NCBI GenBank assembly: GCA_937923945.1
Contig: CALDWC010000137.1
Span: 1-6,182 of the forward strand
Direction of reading: 5' to 3'
From: an uncultured Treponema sp.
GTDB taxonomy: Bacteria > Spirochaetota > Spirochaetia > Treponematales > Treponemataceae
DNA length: 6,182 bases
Below, piece by piece: positions 6,057 to 6,182 of the stretch. Below the pieces are notes generated by a model. It searched no databases and was not told the DNA's origin. It saw only the letters and a program-made list of their open reading frames with translations. The position numbers and the translations under genes were made by a program. The first letter of the stretch is position 1. Each line of letters opens with the position of its first letter.

Positions 6057-6182
6057 ATGTGGAATTTTATACAAAACGAAATTTTATCTATGCATTGGCT
6101 TAATGCAATTACCGGAAAAATGCTTACGGAAACGCTGATTAAAGGCTTGACGCCGTTTAACAGCGTTTCCTTATTGTTTCTC
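6057..6182 (+). CDS. ArsP-like permease, 5' fragment, possibly interrupted
   Basis: An ATG seven bases after GGAGGT (6044-6049) opens a frame that runs off the window after 42 codons. The first 23 residues (MWNFIQNEILSMHWLNAITG and KML) match, from memory, the start of DUF318/ArsP-type permeases that follow acr3 in anaerobe ars operons. In that family they export organoarsenicals or metals, with an amphipathic start before the first membrane helix. From codon 24 the sequence (TETLIKGLTPFNSVSLLFL) no longer looks like that family, and this point coincides with the first base of the repeat hairpin at 6128-6170. The frame stays open across the hairpin. The gene may be truncated, or may carry an in-frame palindromic insertion. 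The rest lies outside the window, so its integrity cannot be judged. Confidence 0.6.
   Translation, partial: MWNFIQNEILSMHWLNAITGKMLTETLIKGLTPFNSVSLLFL
6128..6170. repeat. Bulged hairpin element, right copy of the dispersed repeat family
   Basis: A 43-base, nearly complete hairpin: ggaaacgctg (6128-6137) pairs with cagcgtttcc (6161-6170), ttaaa with tttaa, and ggc with gcc, around the 5-base loop ttgac. One unpaired a and one unpaired g are the only bulges. The first 25 bases are identical to 89-113. It lies inside the reading frame of the permease. Possible identities are a REP/MITE-type element or a palindromic coding insertion; it lacks the conserved end sequences of integron attC sites. 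Confidence 0.85.

Overview
The window is an AT-rich bacterial accessory region. Its composition, the dispersed hairpin repeats and the mix of an IS630-type remnant with an arsenic operon would fit a host-associated spirochaete of the Treponema type or a low-GC Firmicute. I favour Treponema, but only weakly and from general familiarity; nothing here (no rRNA, no core gene) settles it.

Layout. Positions 1-214 hold no gene: a 23-bp tandem repeat (1-69) and two adjoining hairpins (89-152 and 151-175). Positions 215-802 are the 3' half of an IS630-family transposase whose N-terminal half, including the first catalytic Asp, is missing. Positions 703-890 contain the degraded tail of an unrecognised gene. 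Next comes a ~73-bp repeat (912-984), a long gene for a 1011-residue helicase-nuclease (1141-4176), and a second copy of the same repeat in the same orientation (4179-4253). The tail of another unrecognised gene follows (4293-4469). The right third is an arsenic-resistance operon: a consensus promoter, arsR (4595-4915), acr3 (4979-6037) and the first codons of an ArsP-like permease (6057 onward, running off the window).

The most interesting part is the central unit. A complete single-gene SF1 (Upf1/Dna2-like) helicase with a C-terminal PD-(D/E)XK nuclease sits between two near-identical direct repeats that can form hairpins, with orphaned gene tails outside each repeat. That is how a mobile gene cassette looks, and the domain architecture resembles single-protein nuclease-helicase anti-phage systems. 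Both the mobility and the defence role are inferences.

A second repeat family brackets nearly the whole window: the same 25 bp occurs at 89-113 and 6128-6152, each as the left arm of a bulged hairpin. The right copy starts inside codon 24 of the permease, at the point where the protein stops resembling its family as I recall it. The permease may therefore be interrupted, leaving arsR-acr3 as the working part of the operon. In that operon ArsR would repress its own promoter until arsenite or antimonite binds, and Acr3 would then pump arsenite out of the cell.
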